DNA of 64,000 bases from the NCBI GenBank assembly GCA_033065855.1, contig JAVXUO010001562.1, positions 620,001 to 684,000 on the forward strand. The letters are read 5' to 3'. A model generated the notes under the pieces. That model was not told the origin of the DNA. It saw nothing but the letters and a program-made list of their open reading frames with translations, and ran no database searches. This stretch comes from Escallonia rubra (Eukaryota; Streptophyta; Magnoliopsida; Escalloniales; Escalloniaceae). Shown piece by piece: positions 36,711 through 48,785 of the stretch. Every line of letters begins with the position of its first letter. Position 1 is the first letter of the stretch. Both the position numbers and the translations under genes were made by a program.

Positions 36711-37780
36711 CACAAGGATCCACATCAAGAACTGATACTGAACATAAACAATTACCGGTTCATCAAGGTCATTTATAATCATTACAAAAACTTAAACCAA
36801 CAGATGTTTAAACATGATCAACAGCTATTGGTAAGATACTACCTTTATCCTTGTAGCTTTCTCCTTCTCTTTTAATAGAATTAATGGGTAATGAAGCTAA
36901 CTTGAACTTATTGGCTCTTGGATGGCTCTAGGGTAACCTGAATGAGTTTAAGAATTATTTTAAAGGGCTTCATATGTTTATTTTCTTAGGGTAAAAATTA
37001 ACCTTAAACCTAAGAAAACCATATATTCCAATAAGGATAATCTAAGGGGAAAAAAAGCTTCATATTTATGAAAGTCAAAACCACCCTTATTTTGTAATAA
37101 AACTCTAATCCAAAAAAGAGTCAAAAAACACCCTTGATGACCAATAATGTTTGATGAACACTTTAAATTTAAAAGGGCATTTCAAGGAAAGAAAAGATTA
37201 GCCATTTATATGTGTATAGATATTTACATAAAAGAAAAGTGAATATTGAAAATTAGATTGTGGTTATCAATTCTTTTTGTTAAACCTTACGTTTATGTGC
37301 TTACTTTCTTTTTTTATGTTTAAAGCTGAAGAAATTTACATTAAGTCGAAATTATAAACAAAAGTATCTATATCGGAATCCTTCGAGACAAAATTCTTTA
37401 ATAAATATACGAAAACAAAAGAGGAGTGAGTTGAGCTAGAGGTTGTCCAGAAGATGTAGCTTCATTAATATCTAAACTAGTCGTCTTGGCTAACTTAGAC
37501 CGTAAGCAAGTTAGCATCACGATAACAAAAGCTGCTGAATGTGGGGACAAGAGCTGGCCAGAGTCATGCAATCGCGCTTGACAGAGAGTCACGCTGGATG
37601 TGTGAAAGTCATTGGCTGTCGGCATTAGACCTACAAAGTATACATGGAGCAACAAGGGAATCAGATTCAATAACAATATAATGAAGATGTAAATGAAGGA
37701 TCATCTAGAGTGGGCGTCAAATGACAAGTAGTTCAGCCACTACATTTATGGCAGTGTCAATTGCAAGAAGCCCCGGTGTA
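36711..37780. other. Intergenic, no gene recognised
   Basis: AT-rich, with no open frame or element signature that I can assign. Confidence 0.4.
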
Positions 37781-38180
37781 GCGAACTGCCTCAAAAAATA
37801 TCCTCTAGACCTAAAAACGGGATATAAGAATTAAAGAAGTTGCCATCTAATTTAATTAAACACAGGAAAATAAAAAAAAATTGAAAATGAATCTAAAAAT
37901 GTCCAAAGACTACTAATCTATCAAATACAAAGAAATGGGTTCGGGGACTAAGTTATATGACGGGAAGGTGTTAGGCACTCGTAGTACCTTTTGGTTTCTA
38001 CTTCACTTAATTCTACATTATTGGTTTGAATTCGACATCAGAGGTCGAATGACCTACGTATCTAGTCAGATAAACCAAAACCAAAACCATCATAATTTAA
38101 TCGGACCCTATGGGACGCGACCTATACTTCGGTCTTTGACTCAGACTATCCTAAGAAATGAAATGAACTGAAACACTATT
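37781..38180 (-). repeat. LTR-element debris, inverted relative of 40790-40865
   Basis: The segment around 37935-37990 (CGGGGACTAAGTTATATGAC, then GGTGTTAGGCACTC) is the reverse complement, with changes, of the 40805-40860 block. This wording is typical of sequences bordering plant Tat/Ogre-type Ty3 LTRs. Too little remains for more; broken and old. Confidence 0.3.
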
Positions 38181-38229
38181 TAATCCAAAAAACTGAAAAT
38201 GTTCGAGAAATCTCTTGCCTAGAAAACTC

Positions 38230-38790
38230 GACTACCACTACCATACCCTAATTGAGTTTAATTAATGCCCCAATAAGGCTAGTTATAAGGTAATTAGGGT
38301 TAATAAGATCGAGTTAATTGAGTTGATTATGTTTAATTAGTGTTAATTAGAGTTTACTTGTCATTTAATTAAGGTTAATCAATGTTAATTAGGGCTGATT
38401 AGCCCTTATTAGGGCTAATTGGAGTTACTTGGGCTTAATTAGGGTTAATTAGTGTTAACTATAGTTTAACTAGGACTTACTTAAGGCTTAATTTGGGTTA
38501 ATTAGGATTAATTCCTTATTATTAGGATTAGGATTTTGGGATTGTAATTCAACAACTATTGTAGCAATAATTACAACAGTAATTATAAAAATAACTATAG
38601 TCATATCACAAAAATAACCATAATCAGTTAGGGTTTAGGTTTATCAGGGCTATTAGGATGTAATTATGGCTAAATACGGGATAATTAGGTTTAATTAGGG
38701 TAAATTATGGTTGATTAGGGATAATTGGGGCTAATTAGGCTAATTCGAGCTATTTAGGATTGACTATAGTCAAGTGGGTTTAATTATACT
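38230..38790. repeat. Degenerate TTAATTAGGGT minisatellite
   Basis: About 550 bp dominated by variants of an 11-bp word, TTAATTAGGGT or GGGCTAATTAG, in mostly head-to-tail order with single-base drift and some spacing. It superficially recalls the plant telomere word TTTAGGG but is not telomeric. No gene lies within. Confidence 0.7.
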
Positions 38791-39199
38791 CAATTAGTGT
38801 TATTCAGGATTTATTGTTTACGTTTTTGAGTTTATGGTATAGGGTTACTTTAAATTTGGTCAGAAGTGTTGATTTTACTCGATCATTGTATTATTGCTCT
38901 TAATTTCCCGTAAGAGTCGATCATTATCTTAAATGTTAATATTTTTCTCAATCCCTATTAGGTCCCTAACTCTCATCTCATACAAAACCATCAAACTAAC
39001 AAACAAATAACGGTTTCGTACATTACCTAGCACCTTTATATATTCAACAATTTCAGTAGAATACATGTTTTCAACAATTGAAGGACAATACATGCTTTCA
39101 ATAATTAAATGTACAATAAAAATCATCTATGATCTCTAACAATTTCAATACGATAAATTATTTCTAGCATATTATAATTTCTAACCAGGAAAAAAAAGT

Positions 39200-39982
39200 G
39201 AGTTAAGGCAGTGGTGGTGGACGACGACAGTGGTGCACGGAAGACAGCGGGGGGAGGGGGGACTGTGGCGATGGTGGTATGAATGTGAGGTGGCTATGGA
39301 GTGGTGGTGCGATCGTGGGGTGGCTGTGGCAGTGGCAGTGGTGGGGTAGCTGCGGGGCGGTGAGGTGGCAATGGTTATACGGCTGTGGGGTGACAAGGTG
39401 GCTATGGGGCCGACACATTTGAGGGGAAAGGGAAGGGCGTTGTGGTGGTAGGGGCCTGTCACCGGCATGGTGGTAGAGAGGGACAAAGGCGGGGATGTAT
39501 GGTGGAGGGGACAGTGGATGAGGTAAAGGGGACGGTGGAGAGAGAGAGGGGGGGGGGGGGAAGTGCACCGGGGAGAAAAGATAAGGAAAATAGGGTTACG
39601 TGACTTTTAGCGACGGATCTTTGTTGTTGCTAAAGGTCCGTCCCTAAAAGTAACCTTTTTAATCCAATTTTAGTGACGAACTTTTAGCGACGGAAACAAT
39701 CATCGCTATAATGCTTAAACATTTTTGCAAAATACTACTTTCAGCGACAGATACCCGCTAAATGTCCGTCACTAATTGTTTTCTCCCAGGCTAAAAATCT
39801 GATAAAAAATAAACAAATTACAAAAAAAATTAGCGCCGAAAATTCTGTTGGTATTTATCTGTCGCCAAAGTGCATCGCAAAACTTTTAGCGATGGACTTT
39901 TTGCGACGGGGGCCTCCGTCTCCAAAGGTGACTTTTAGCGACGGCTTTGTGTCCATCGCTAAAGAATTGTTTTCTTGTAGTG
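39200..39982 (+). mobile_element. CACTA transposon right end with subterminal repeats
   Basis: The last 390 bp (39590-39982) are packed with TTTTAGCGACGG and its inverse, the subterminal repeat of this CACTA family, and end TTTTCTTGTAGTG, the reverse complement of the CACTACAAGAAAA terminus seen at 43778. The preceding purine/GGTGG-rich stretch (39200-39560) may be captured or low-complexity interior. No matching left end is found, so the copy is truncated. Confidence 0.7.
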
Positions 39983-41060
39983 GGAGATTGTGATTGATTA
40001 GATGACTTAGAAATATCTTGTGATTTATCCTTGATATATGTGATTAATCCTTAATTTATATGAGATATGGAGATAATTGATATAGAGATAATTATCGCAT
40101 TAAGGCCAAATAATGTCTCAAATTTTGAAAAATATATTTTTAAGATATGGGATGAACCGGCCGATTTTTTACTAATCGGCTAGTTAGTTGACTTTTATCA
40201 ATCTGCGATTTTTATCAAATATTCTGTCTTATTTTCAAATCAAAGATTGATATGGTTATCTTTACAATTTTTGGCATCCCGGACCACTATAAAAAGGGCC
40301 TTTAGGCTACATTTTCAAAGGATAATTTTTTCTCCCTAGAGCTTTTATACCATTTCTTCCTTAGAAGTAGAAATTTAGCACTTCATATCCATTTATATAT
40401 ATTCTTAAGCCACTTGTATCGAGGATCCGTCTTAAGGAGTTTCCAAGTCTTCTAGACCAGCACATTCAAGAGGTAATTTTATTAGCTTTTCAGAGTAGAA
40501 AATCACGTAAAGTTGTCTCCCCATTCCGTAGTCACATTTCTATTCAAAAACATAAAAAATGAGTCTTTTACATTACGTAGTCACATCCCGAAATGTAGAC
40601 TACTTCCCATAGGACTATAGTTGAACTACGTCGTTTTTATTCCAATTAGTCTGATCGAATACGTAGGCAATTCGACCCTTATTGCCAAGTTCAAGCCAAA
40701 AATCTAAAAATTAACTTAGGGTGAGTCTTGTTATATTTTGAATACTATATATATGTTTTTTATGCTAAAAATCATTAAAAGCAAAGTAGAGAACGAAAGG
40801 GTGCGGTGAGTGCCTAATATCTTCCCGTTGTGTAACTTAGTCCCGGGACCCCTCTCTTGGTTTCGATAAACTACTCACCCTTATGGACACTTTAGAGTCA
40901 ATTTTACGATTTTCTTATTTTGTCTTATTAAATAAGATGACGACTCCAGAAAATCCTTCTTCTGGGAATTTTTTCCAAGGCAGTGTGCTACAACGTGTAA
41001 GTCTCAAACCAGACTATACTATATGTTATATATAGTTATGTGATTTATTAGTATGCAGAT
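39983..41060 (+). mobile_element. Tat/Ogre-like LTR debris
   Basis: Contains a TATA box (CTATAAAAAGGGCC near 40288) and the phrases ATACGTAGGCAA (~40658), AGTGCCTAATATCTTCCCG (~40808) and GACGACTCCAGA (~40939). I associate these with U5/leader regions of plant Tat/Ogre-type Ty3 elements; that is recognition of wording, not a search. Broken, no coding domain. Confidence 0.35.
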
Positions 41061-41094
41061 ATATCCTTAATTTTCACCTTCTTCTAAAATAGGT

Positions 41095-41840
41095 TCAATC
41101 GGTCGACAAACAAATAGATTCCCACTTGAAAGTGCTAGCTCAAGGTCCTAGTAAACAAGTATCTTGTTATGGAGGCTATATCGTCAACGAGTTTAGATTT
41201 AACACAAAATATGGAGACTGAACTAAAAAAACCCAAAATAGTGGAGTCTTGGTCAACGGCGAGTGTTATGATGAGAATTGCATGGATTTTTACGGAGAGC
41301 TGCATGAGATTGTTAAGCTAACATATGTGGGTAGCCAAAATCGCTTGGTAATGTTCAAGTGTACATGGTTTGTTATTACATGCAGTAGAGGAATGCGTGT
41401 TAGCTCACAAGAGATTGTAGATGTAAATATTAAGTTAAGACTTACACTAAACGAACCGTTTGTGTTTGCTAGTCAAGCTGCATAAGTGTTCTACGCGGAA
41501 GATGTTGCCAATCCTAAATCGCATTGGTTTACTGTTATCAAGTTCAAAAAGTTGTCAGTCGCATATGACAGTGAGGTAAACACCTATCAAGCCGCCCAAG
41601 CACCTGTCTTGGTACTTGTTGATATGAACAACAAGGACGACCATCTTCCTCTTCAACCAACACTTCATCTAGGAGAAGAAGTCATAGTTGATGATGAGGA
41701 AAGTGTTGAAGATTATGAGGATGAGTCTACTGACGAAGAGGATGAATTACAAGATGAAGAGGACGACGAGTCCCAAGAAGAAAACGATGATGAGTCTGAA
41801 GATGAAGACGATGATGATTCTCAAAATGAAGATGATTGAC
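41095..41840 (+). pseudogene. CACTA transposase (TNP2-type) C-terminal exon, DUF4216
   Basis: Translation gives VLAQGPSKQVSCYGGYIVNE, then an in-frame stop before NSGVLVNGE, then YGELHEIVKLTYVGS, MFKCTWF, NEPFVFASQA, another in-frame stop (TAA at 41483-41485), VFYAEDVANPKSHW and a long Asp/Glu-rich tail. This order is the DUF4216 C-terminal part of En/Spm-type CACTA transposases. The catalytic Transposase_21 part is missing upstream. The downstream second-gene fragments and CACTA ends show it belongs to a wrecked CACTA element. Confidence 0.78.
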
Positions 41841-42045
41841 TTGGACTTTTGTAACGTTTATGACTTTTAATAAGTAACTTGAATATTTCGCTTAGTTTTA
41901 CGACATAACAAAGGCATCTTCCTAATGTGACATGTACTTAATTACTTAGTAATATGTTAAATTTACTCGCTTATCTAGTTCATAGTAGAGAATCTAATTA
42001 CTAGCATAATATTCACCATAAGTTTCTGTTTTTAGTTATGTATAG

Positions 42046-42523
42046 CTTATGGCATAGTGTGGGATTTAATACCTGATGTTGTAGATTTATACCCCCATCA
42101 ATGTGAATGTTTTGAGTTTATGTGGAAGAACATAGCGGGAGGTATATACATTGACAAGTTGGAAAATCCCCTCTCTGGTGCCGAGGTGGATGCATTATCT
42201 CGCCTCCCCCCAGTATAGGGAAAACCCTTATGACCATAGTGTTTCTGCAGTCATTTTTTGAACTTTAACCTGGAATCCAACCCTCTTATAGTTGCTCCTA
42301 AAAGCATGCTTCTTAGCTGGGAGGAAGAATTTAAAAAGTGGAAAGTTAATATACCATTTCACAATTTGAACAAGCTCAAGTTATCAGGCAAGGAAAATAC
42401 AATAGCTGTTACTTTTCTGAAAAAATGTGGGCATCAATCGACTACAAATGCTATTCGTTTCTTGAAGTTTATATTCCTGGGATAAAGGATAGAAGTATTG
42501 TAGGTATCAGCTATAATTTTTAC
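42046..42523 (+). pseudogene. Captured CLASSY-like SNF2 remodeler fragment inside the CACTA
   Basis: Forward frames read WHSVWDLIPDVVDLYPHQCE, FEFMWKNIAGG, a gap with frame change over the P-loop region (IGKTLMTIVFLQSF-like in another frame), then PLIVAPKSMLLSWEEEFKKW, IPFHNLNKLKLSGKE, and after another frame change KDRSIVGISYNFY. This series matches the start of the SNF2 helicase domain of CLASSY/DRD1-type remodelers, host factors that recruit Pol IV for RNA-directed DNA methylation. It has at least two frame changes and is not functional. It lies between 62-bp direct repeats (41984-42045 and 42524-42585) and between the two CACTA gene remnants, so capture by the element is likely. Confidence 0.75.
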
Positions 42524-42585
42524 AGTAGAGAATCTAATTACTAACATGTTATTCACCCTAAGATTTTGTTATTAGTTATTGATAG

Positions 42586-43740
42586 ATTACGGGTCATTTG
42601 TGGTTGTGGTGGATGGCGAGCTACGTCCAGGCCAGTGGTTGGGTCCTTGGCATCGCCTGCTAATGACGAGGCACATAGCATGACCATCCAGGAGGTCCTG
42701 ACCCCAGCCACAACCACAACTTACAGTCCTAGCCCCAGGCGAAGCTATCCCAGTCGCATGTTGGTTCTTCTTCTTCAGTGAGTTTGACGTCATTAAGTAT
42801 ATTTGATATTAGCATTTAGTCATCATGTCCACCTTCTATTTGAAATGCATTAATGTTGGTATTTTGGAGGATCTCGTCGAGGTCGTGGACCCACACGCGG
42901 GATGAACATCGATCCCCAGCGAGTTACTCTCATCAAGGATGGCTAGTAAGTAAAAAATCACATAATGCAGTATTGACACTTTAATGATTCCGATAGTTAT
43001 TCTTGTTCACTTATTTAATGATATTAATGTTATTCTTTATCATGATCTCGGAGTGTGCGGTGAAAACGAAGATCGGTGTCTTTGTGAAGGGCCGCTTCTT
43101 TTAGCCACTACTATACTAGAAGGACTGGGATGCCGGGAGGAAGGAGAACCTGTAGGAGGAGTGGCCAGTATGGTTTGATGAGTTCTCAGCTAATATTTGT
43201 TTAATTAGTACTTTATATTTAAATTAATCATACTGATTGTATAGTTGGATGCATCGCATGAGGAGTTCGAGTTTTTGTCACCTATGCAGCAAGCACTGAG
43301 GAGGATGACTTTTTTGCCTGCATCGCCAAAAATTACAGGCGATGGTTACACGATGCATGAGAATTGGCGAGGAAGTTGCTATTGGAGGGTGCCCCGATGG
43401 ACGAATAGAAAGGGTATCCCCCTCATTGGATCTCACCATATGTATGGGGGCAGATGGTTGATAGGTGGATCATTGATCCATCTTATGAGGTGAAAAGTAC
43501 GAGTGGGAGGTCTAACAAAAAGGATCAGGATCCTATGCACACGGAAGGGTCAGTGCCTCACGACATCGTCCGACATAAGAATGTAGCTGAGCATCTGCAC
43601 CTAGAAAAGGTTGAGGCGTGTGCTTTGACATACACGATGACGCACATGACAAAAAAAATAAAGATGATGCCTATCGGGCGGGGAGTTCGTTTCACAGGTT
43701 GCTTGGCAGATCGATGTAAGTTACAAATTAACTAGTTTAT
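42586..43740 (+). pseudogene. CACTA second-gene fragment (Transposase_24, Ptta/En/Spm type)
   Basis: Broken plus-strand frames include ASHEEFEFLSPMQQALRRM (43248) and a segment from about 43495 reading SNKKDQDPMHTEGSVPHDIV. The latter resembles the xxHTxGSxSH block of Transposase_24 proteins, the accessory product of plant CACTA elements. The separate open pieces suggest introns and decay. The series may continue at 44050-44520. Confidence 0.55.
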
Positions 43741-43777
43741 AGTTAAAAATTTTGATAATGTCTTCATTATCGAGTGG

Positions 43778-45266
43778 CACTACAAGAAAAGGGATTTTTA
43801 GTGACAGACAATTCCGTTGCTAAAAGTCCATTTCCCGTCGAAAAAGACTTTTAGCGACAGACACCCCGTCGCCAAAAGTTCATTGCCATTAACCCTGTCA
43901 CTAAAATAGCGCCAAAAAAATTGACTTTTAGCGACGGGACGATAAAATCAATATCGACGAAATTTTCATTGCTAAATTAATTTTTGTATTTTAGTTTAAT
44001 TTCTTTTTTTTAATTAATAATTTCAAAAAAATATTTAGCGGCCTCGTAAGAATAGATTGGAGGGTCTCGGTAGCAGTTCGGTCAGCCATCAGCGTCCACT
44101 GGTACAAGTATGAGTACTAAGGGATTGAAGCGGTGGCTGGATACACTGTGAGTCATCGAAGAAGGAAAGGGCGTGTACGCGGCCTGCCCAGCGTGACTAC
44201 ACGTGCCATGATGGGAGGGCCCCACCCTTTACTGCCCTTCCACAGGCACAAACACCGACCGCGAAGCGACAGTTACACTTGGAGGATGTTCGTCGCATTG
44301 CTCGAGAGGTGGTCAAGATGATGAGAGCCCAGAATGAGGTACAAAACAGTTACTTTATGAAGCCAATATACATGAATAAACACAATATACAAATACTAAT
44401 GAGAATGATTGCGTGCTTTTAGTGTAGGACATTATAGCTGGGCAGTCCGAGCCGGATCCGGATGACACCCCCGTGGACGATGACGAACATGGTTCAAATC
44501 CCGGTCTTGACGAGCCCTGAGCTCTCCTCCTCTTTCCCTCTCCTGCCCTCCTAGAATTTTGCTCCCCTCCCCTATTTTTTACCCCCACCTACTCTTATCC
44601 CCGCCCCCCGTTTTGTTTGTATACAGCTAATGGACAATGTTATATATTTTTTGTTCAATATTTTGTTCCATCAGCAATTATTTAACTCTAATGTGGATTG
44701 GAATTGCTTGTTGATGGATGTGGATTAGTTGGGATTGTATAATTGGATTGTGATTTGAATTACAGGTTTGGGTATAATAAAATTAAATTATTTTTAGCGA
44801 CGGATTTTTTTCTCGTCACTAAAAGTCTACAATGACAGTGTTGTGAAAATCTTTTAGTGACGAAAATTATTTTGCCAACAAACCTTTAGCGACAGAATGC
44901 CCATCGCTAAAGTTCCATTATTTTTAACGAAAGAATTTTCGTCGCTAAAATTTCGTCGGTAAAACATTTAACGACAGAATTTTCCATAGCTAAATATTTT
45001 TTTAATTAATAATTTCTAAAAAAATTAATTTAAGATACGAAAATTATGCTTAGCGACGGAATTTCTATTGCTTAAGGAATTTAGTTTCCGTCGCTAAAAG
45101 TTAGACTTTTGGCGATGAGTTTTTAAAATTTGTCGCCAAACTTTTAGCGACAGGGTTATAAGCGACAAACTTTTAGCAACGGAGTGTCGCTAAAAGTCTT
45201 TGGCGATAGAATAAGGACTTTTAGCAACAGAATTATCCGTCGCTAAAAGTCATTTTCCTTGTAGTG
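43778..45266 (+). mobile_element. CACTA element, deletion-derivative type, with both termini
   Basis: Starts CACTACAAGAAAAGGGA and ends TTTTCCTTGTAGTG, with AGCGACGG-type subterminal repeats in the first ~250 and last ~490 bp. The interior (44050-44520) has short frames such as HLEDVRRIAREVVKMMRAQN, plausible last exons of the CACTA accessory gene. The 3-bp flanks (TGG and TCT) do not match, so the ends may come from two overlapping insertions or a rearranged larger element. Confidence 0.65.
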
Positions 45267-45289
45267 TCTCTCACTCAATCTCCCCTCTC

Positions 45290-46437
45290 CGTCACCACCA
45301 CCGGTTTTCTCGGTGGGTGGTGACGTGGCAGTAGAATAGACTTTTGTATTTAGGATTTTTGTTGGGGATCTCGGTGGTTGGGGATCTCGGTGGTTGAGGC
45401 GAGTTAGAAGACTGTCGGTGTTATGATGGATCGTTCTTGGTTCGATGTAGTCCTTCTTGTTTTATGGCGTTGTTTGATTGATTGGAGTTAGAATCAGGGT
45501 TTTGCTGTTTGGGACCTTAGGTGCTCCATGGTTTGGTTATGGTGGGCCGGTGGCCAAAGGATATGAAGGTATTTACCATCGGAGTTATCCTTTGCTTAGG
45601 TGGTTTTGGTTTTTAGATGAAGGGTTTTCTCTGTAGGGGTTGGATGCTAAGCTTCCATGGTTTTGAGAAGGTTGGTGGGTCTAGGCTTGGTTGTTTCTTC
45701 TCCCCCCCCCCCTCAATTAATCCCCCTTCCCCCTTGCCCTAGAAAGGTTTGTTGGTGTAGTCGGAGGTGGAGCAATGTTTATGCCTTTGATAGTTTGTTG
45801 ATTTAGGTTGTATTTTGGCCGAGGTTGAGTTGGCGGTGGTTGTTGTAGGCGGTCGACGGTGGTTTGAAGGATTATTGGGCTTTCCTCTGGTTGGTTATCG
45901 AGAAGATGGAGATTTCGGCGAGGCTTTGGTCATGATCTAGGTTTTTCGCAGGTAACTCTGGCTTGAACTAAATGTTGATGTTTGGGGTACATCAGGGCTC
46001 GGCCCGAGATGGCCGGAGAAGGAGTGGATGCACGAGGATTGAGGCGACGATGCAGCGTTGGGACAGATGTCTGGTTTTTAGAGTGGCGGGTGGCAGTGTG
46101 GTGTGGTTTGTTTGTATTTGATTTGCATGATTTAATTTGGTATTTTTTGTTTTTAGCTAGTATTTATCTTATTTTATTTAATTGTTATCTAGTAGTTAGC
46201 TGGTAATGGCTTATCCATAAAAAAAAATTAAAAAAAAAATAGTCTTATTAGTTGTAGGTTTTATGTCTTTTTATGGTTTGTTTTTATTTTGTTACTGCTG
46301 TTGTAGACTTTTATTTTACTGCAATTCACATCGGATGGGAATGTTATCCGTAAGTCTTTTGCCTTACCTTTCTGAGCATGCTTTGTAACCCTCTCTATTA
46401 ATCATGGTATATCTTTCTACTTTTCATTAAAAAAAAG
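45290..46437 (+). repeat. Poly(A)-ended dispersed repeat, copy 2
   Basis: Longer relative of 2990-3755 with the same ordered blocks and the same two A tracts, ending in AAAAAAAAGT. It starts close to the CACTA right end at 45266. No coding domain is recognised. Likely a retroposed family, possibly the 3' end of a LINE. Confidence 0.4.
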
Positions 46438-48780
46438 TGTCAACGAAAGGGGGAAAAATATCACGTAGGATATCAACTAGTACAGTCTAATATTTTTTTG
46501 TTAGCAAAGTAAGAAAACAGTAATGAGTTGATCAACTTCTCCAGATGAACTTCGGATACTGAAAAGTATATTTAAGTTGGCCGCCAATCGCATCCTAACC
46601 TTGCTCGTTTGGAGCTAAGGACATTAATTCGCTACCAAATTGCTAATTGACATATTACATATTGTCACTGCTCTTTTCTTCAGATTGATTCTTGAAAGCA
46701 TATGCTACATAAAATTAGATTGACATTTCAAAGGCATCCTTGTTTTAGTAAAATAATAATTAGTTACCTTTCGGAAAAGTACTCGCAGACCAGGCTAAAA
46801 CTTGTAAAAGATGTTCATTTGAACGTGTGAAATTTTTTTTAGTCTCACAAACTAGTCATGTGGACATAAGTTTTTAGGTCAAGTTTTGTCTAATCTTGTG
46901 TATATAGGCCATCTTGGTGGACACTAGACTCTAGTTATATCTTCCCTAACGTATGTGTTTGTATAGATGGTGCTAAAAGTGGTCTAACTATAACAAAATG
47001 ACCAATAAGTTTTAGCACGCGAATAAATTTGAAAGCGAATTCAAGACTTGTTACATTTCAAATTTAACTCCGCCTTAGAACATCTCAAGCAAGGGAGTAA
47101 ATATTGCATGGTCCCACTATTTAGCACCGTTGGATTAGGAGATTTAGAGCGATAGAAATATGAACTAAAGAAGACAGAGGGTAATTATACAATATATTCA
47201 ATAATCATTAATGATTGGAACCAATGATTTTGGAATCAAAAGGCATATTGTTAATTGAGTTAGGTAGAAAAGAAATGAAATTACTAGGAGTGGCTCGGAT
47301 GTGGATTTTATGAGATCCGTACCCGTCCCGGTAGCCCAAAATAAGTGACTCCGACTGCGTCCTATCCAGCCATCGGGTCAAGGAATGGGAATACCATCCC
47401 AAATCTAATGGACAATAAAAAACCACCCCCCCCCCCCCCTTCCCCAATCTCCCCAACGTGTTTTAAGAAATAATATATTGTTCATTGTTCAAAAAAAAAA
47501 ACCACATCATATCATATTAGGCTGAAATTTTTCCGTGCTTATTGGCTTTTGATGAACACTGATGTGTCCAAATAAATTGAAAAACCACATCATGTCAGTT
47601 TAAGCTGAACTTTTTCGTGCTTATTGGATCTTTTGATGAACACTGATGAGTCAAAAAAAACCCGCATCAGATTAGAATTGCATATAAAAAGAGAAAAGAA
47701 AGAGAATTGATAAACTAGTTTTAGATAAACTGGTGTGGCTTAAACTGTGGATGATGGCGGCGCAACTGTTTTTGATGGACGGTGAAGGAGTGGAAGTGCT
47801 CTAGACCGATGCAACCATTGAGACGAAGAGAAGTGGGCTAATGTTTGGGGATGGCAATTTCCAGCGCACCCGGCAGTGGACGGTGGGTTGTGGCTAGGGT
47901 TCAATGGACAGTAGACGGGTGAAATTGGTGAGGTGGTCTGTGAAGGTGTTGATCGTGCGACGCAGAGAAGAGGTAAAATGGGTGAGTGCGGCCCAAGAGA
48001 AGAGAGAATAAAAGAAAGAGAAAGTATGGCTACTGTTTTTTGGTTCAATATTTATATGACCAAGATTGACGGCTGAGATTATATCTTAGGATCAGAGTTA
48101 GGATTAAGGTTATAACTAAACATATATGACATGCGAGGCGGGTACGGGTCAGCGAAGTGGGTGGGATACCAAGACAGTTATACCAAATACCAAAATCGAC
48201 CCGCAACCGATATAGGTTTAAAATATTACTACCATACCCGCACCATAACCTAGCAGAGTCAAAAAGATCTGTTTTATAGGATTAGGGGCGAATCTGATAT
48301 CCACCGGGTGCGGGTCAAAATTGTCATCCTTATAAATTACTATTGACCTAGCTTCGCATGTGTTGGCGTGTTAAAAATTTAGCTAGTTGTGACCAATAGA
48401 TGAAGGACACCTGTCCGCAGAAACACAAAAGCCAACAGCTGGAAAGTTAAGGTTAATGCGTCATTAATTCTGATGTAGTGACGGTTTACGTCGGGATCAG
48501 ATAATGATGGAGACAATTTATGACGGTTCAAGTTTTTGTGGAACGTGGGGCTGTAATGTTGGTAAGAGTGATACGTGGACAACTGATGTCAAAATGGATT
48601 GCCAAAATTAGCACAGCTGTCGATAAGGAAAAATCAACATAAACGAATATGGACGGTTTACTGGTGATTTATTTTTGAAATCAAAATGAGAAGATTGGAA
48701 CGAACATTTTATCAGAATAAAAGAAATAAGAAGCATCAACGGAAGGGACAATCAACACACAACTCAAACCAATGACTTGA
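46438..48780. other. Intergenic, with one 2-copy tandem repeat
   Basis: No gene recognised. A tandem duplication of about 80-87 bp lies at 47501-47579 and 47580-47666 (shared CGTGCTTATTGG and TTTTGATGAACACTGATG). The rest is AT-rich with a few low-complexity runs. Confidence 0.4.
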
Positions 48781-48785
48781 CTTCA

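Noticed and set aside
38230-38790. Interstitial telomere repeat
   Set aside because: The plant telomere unit TTTAGGG is not repeated in register; the period is about 11 bp.
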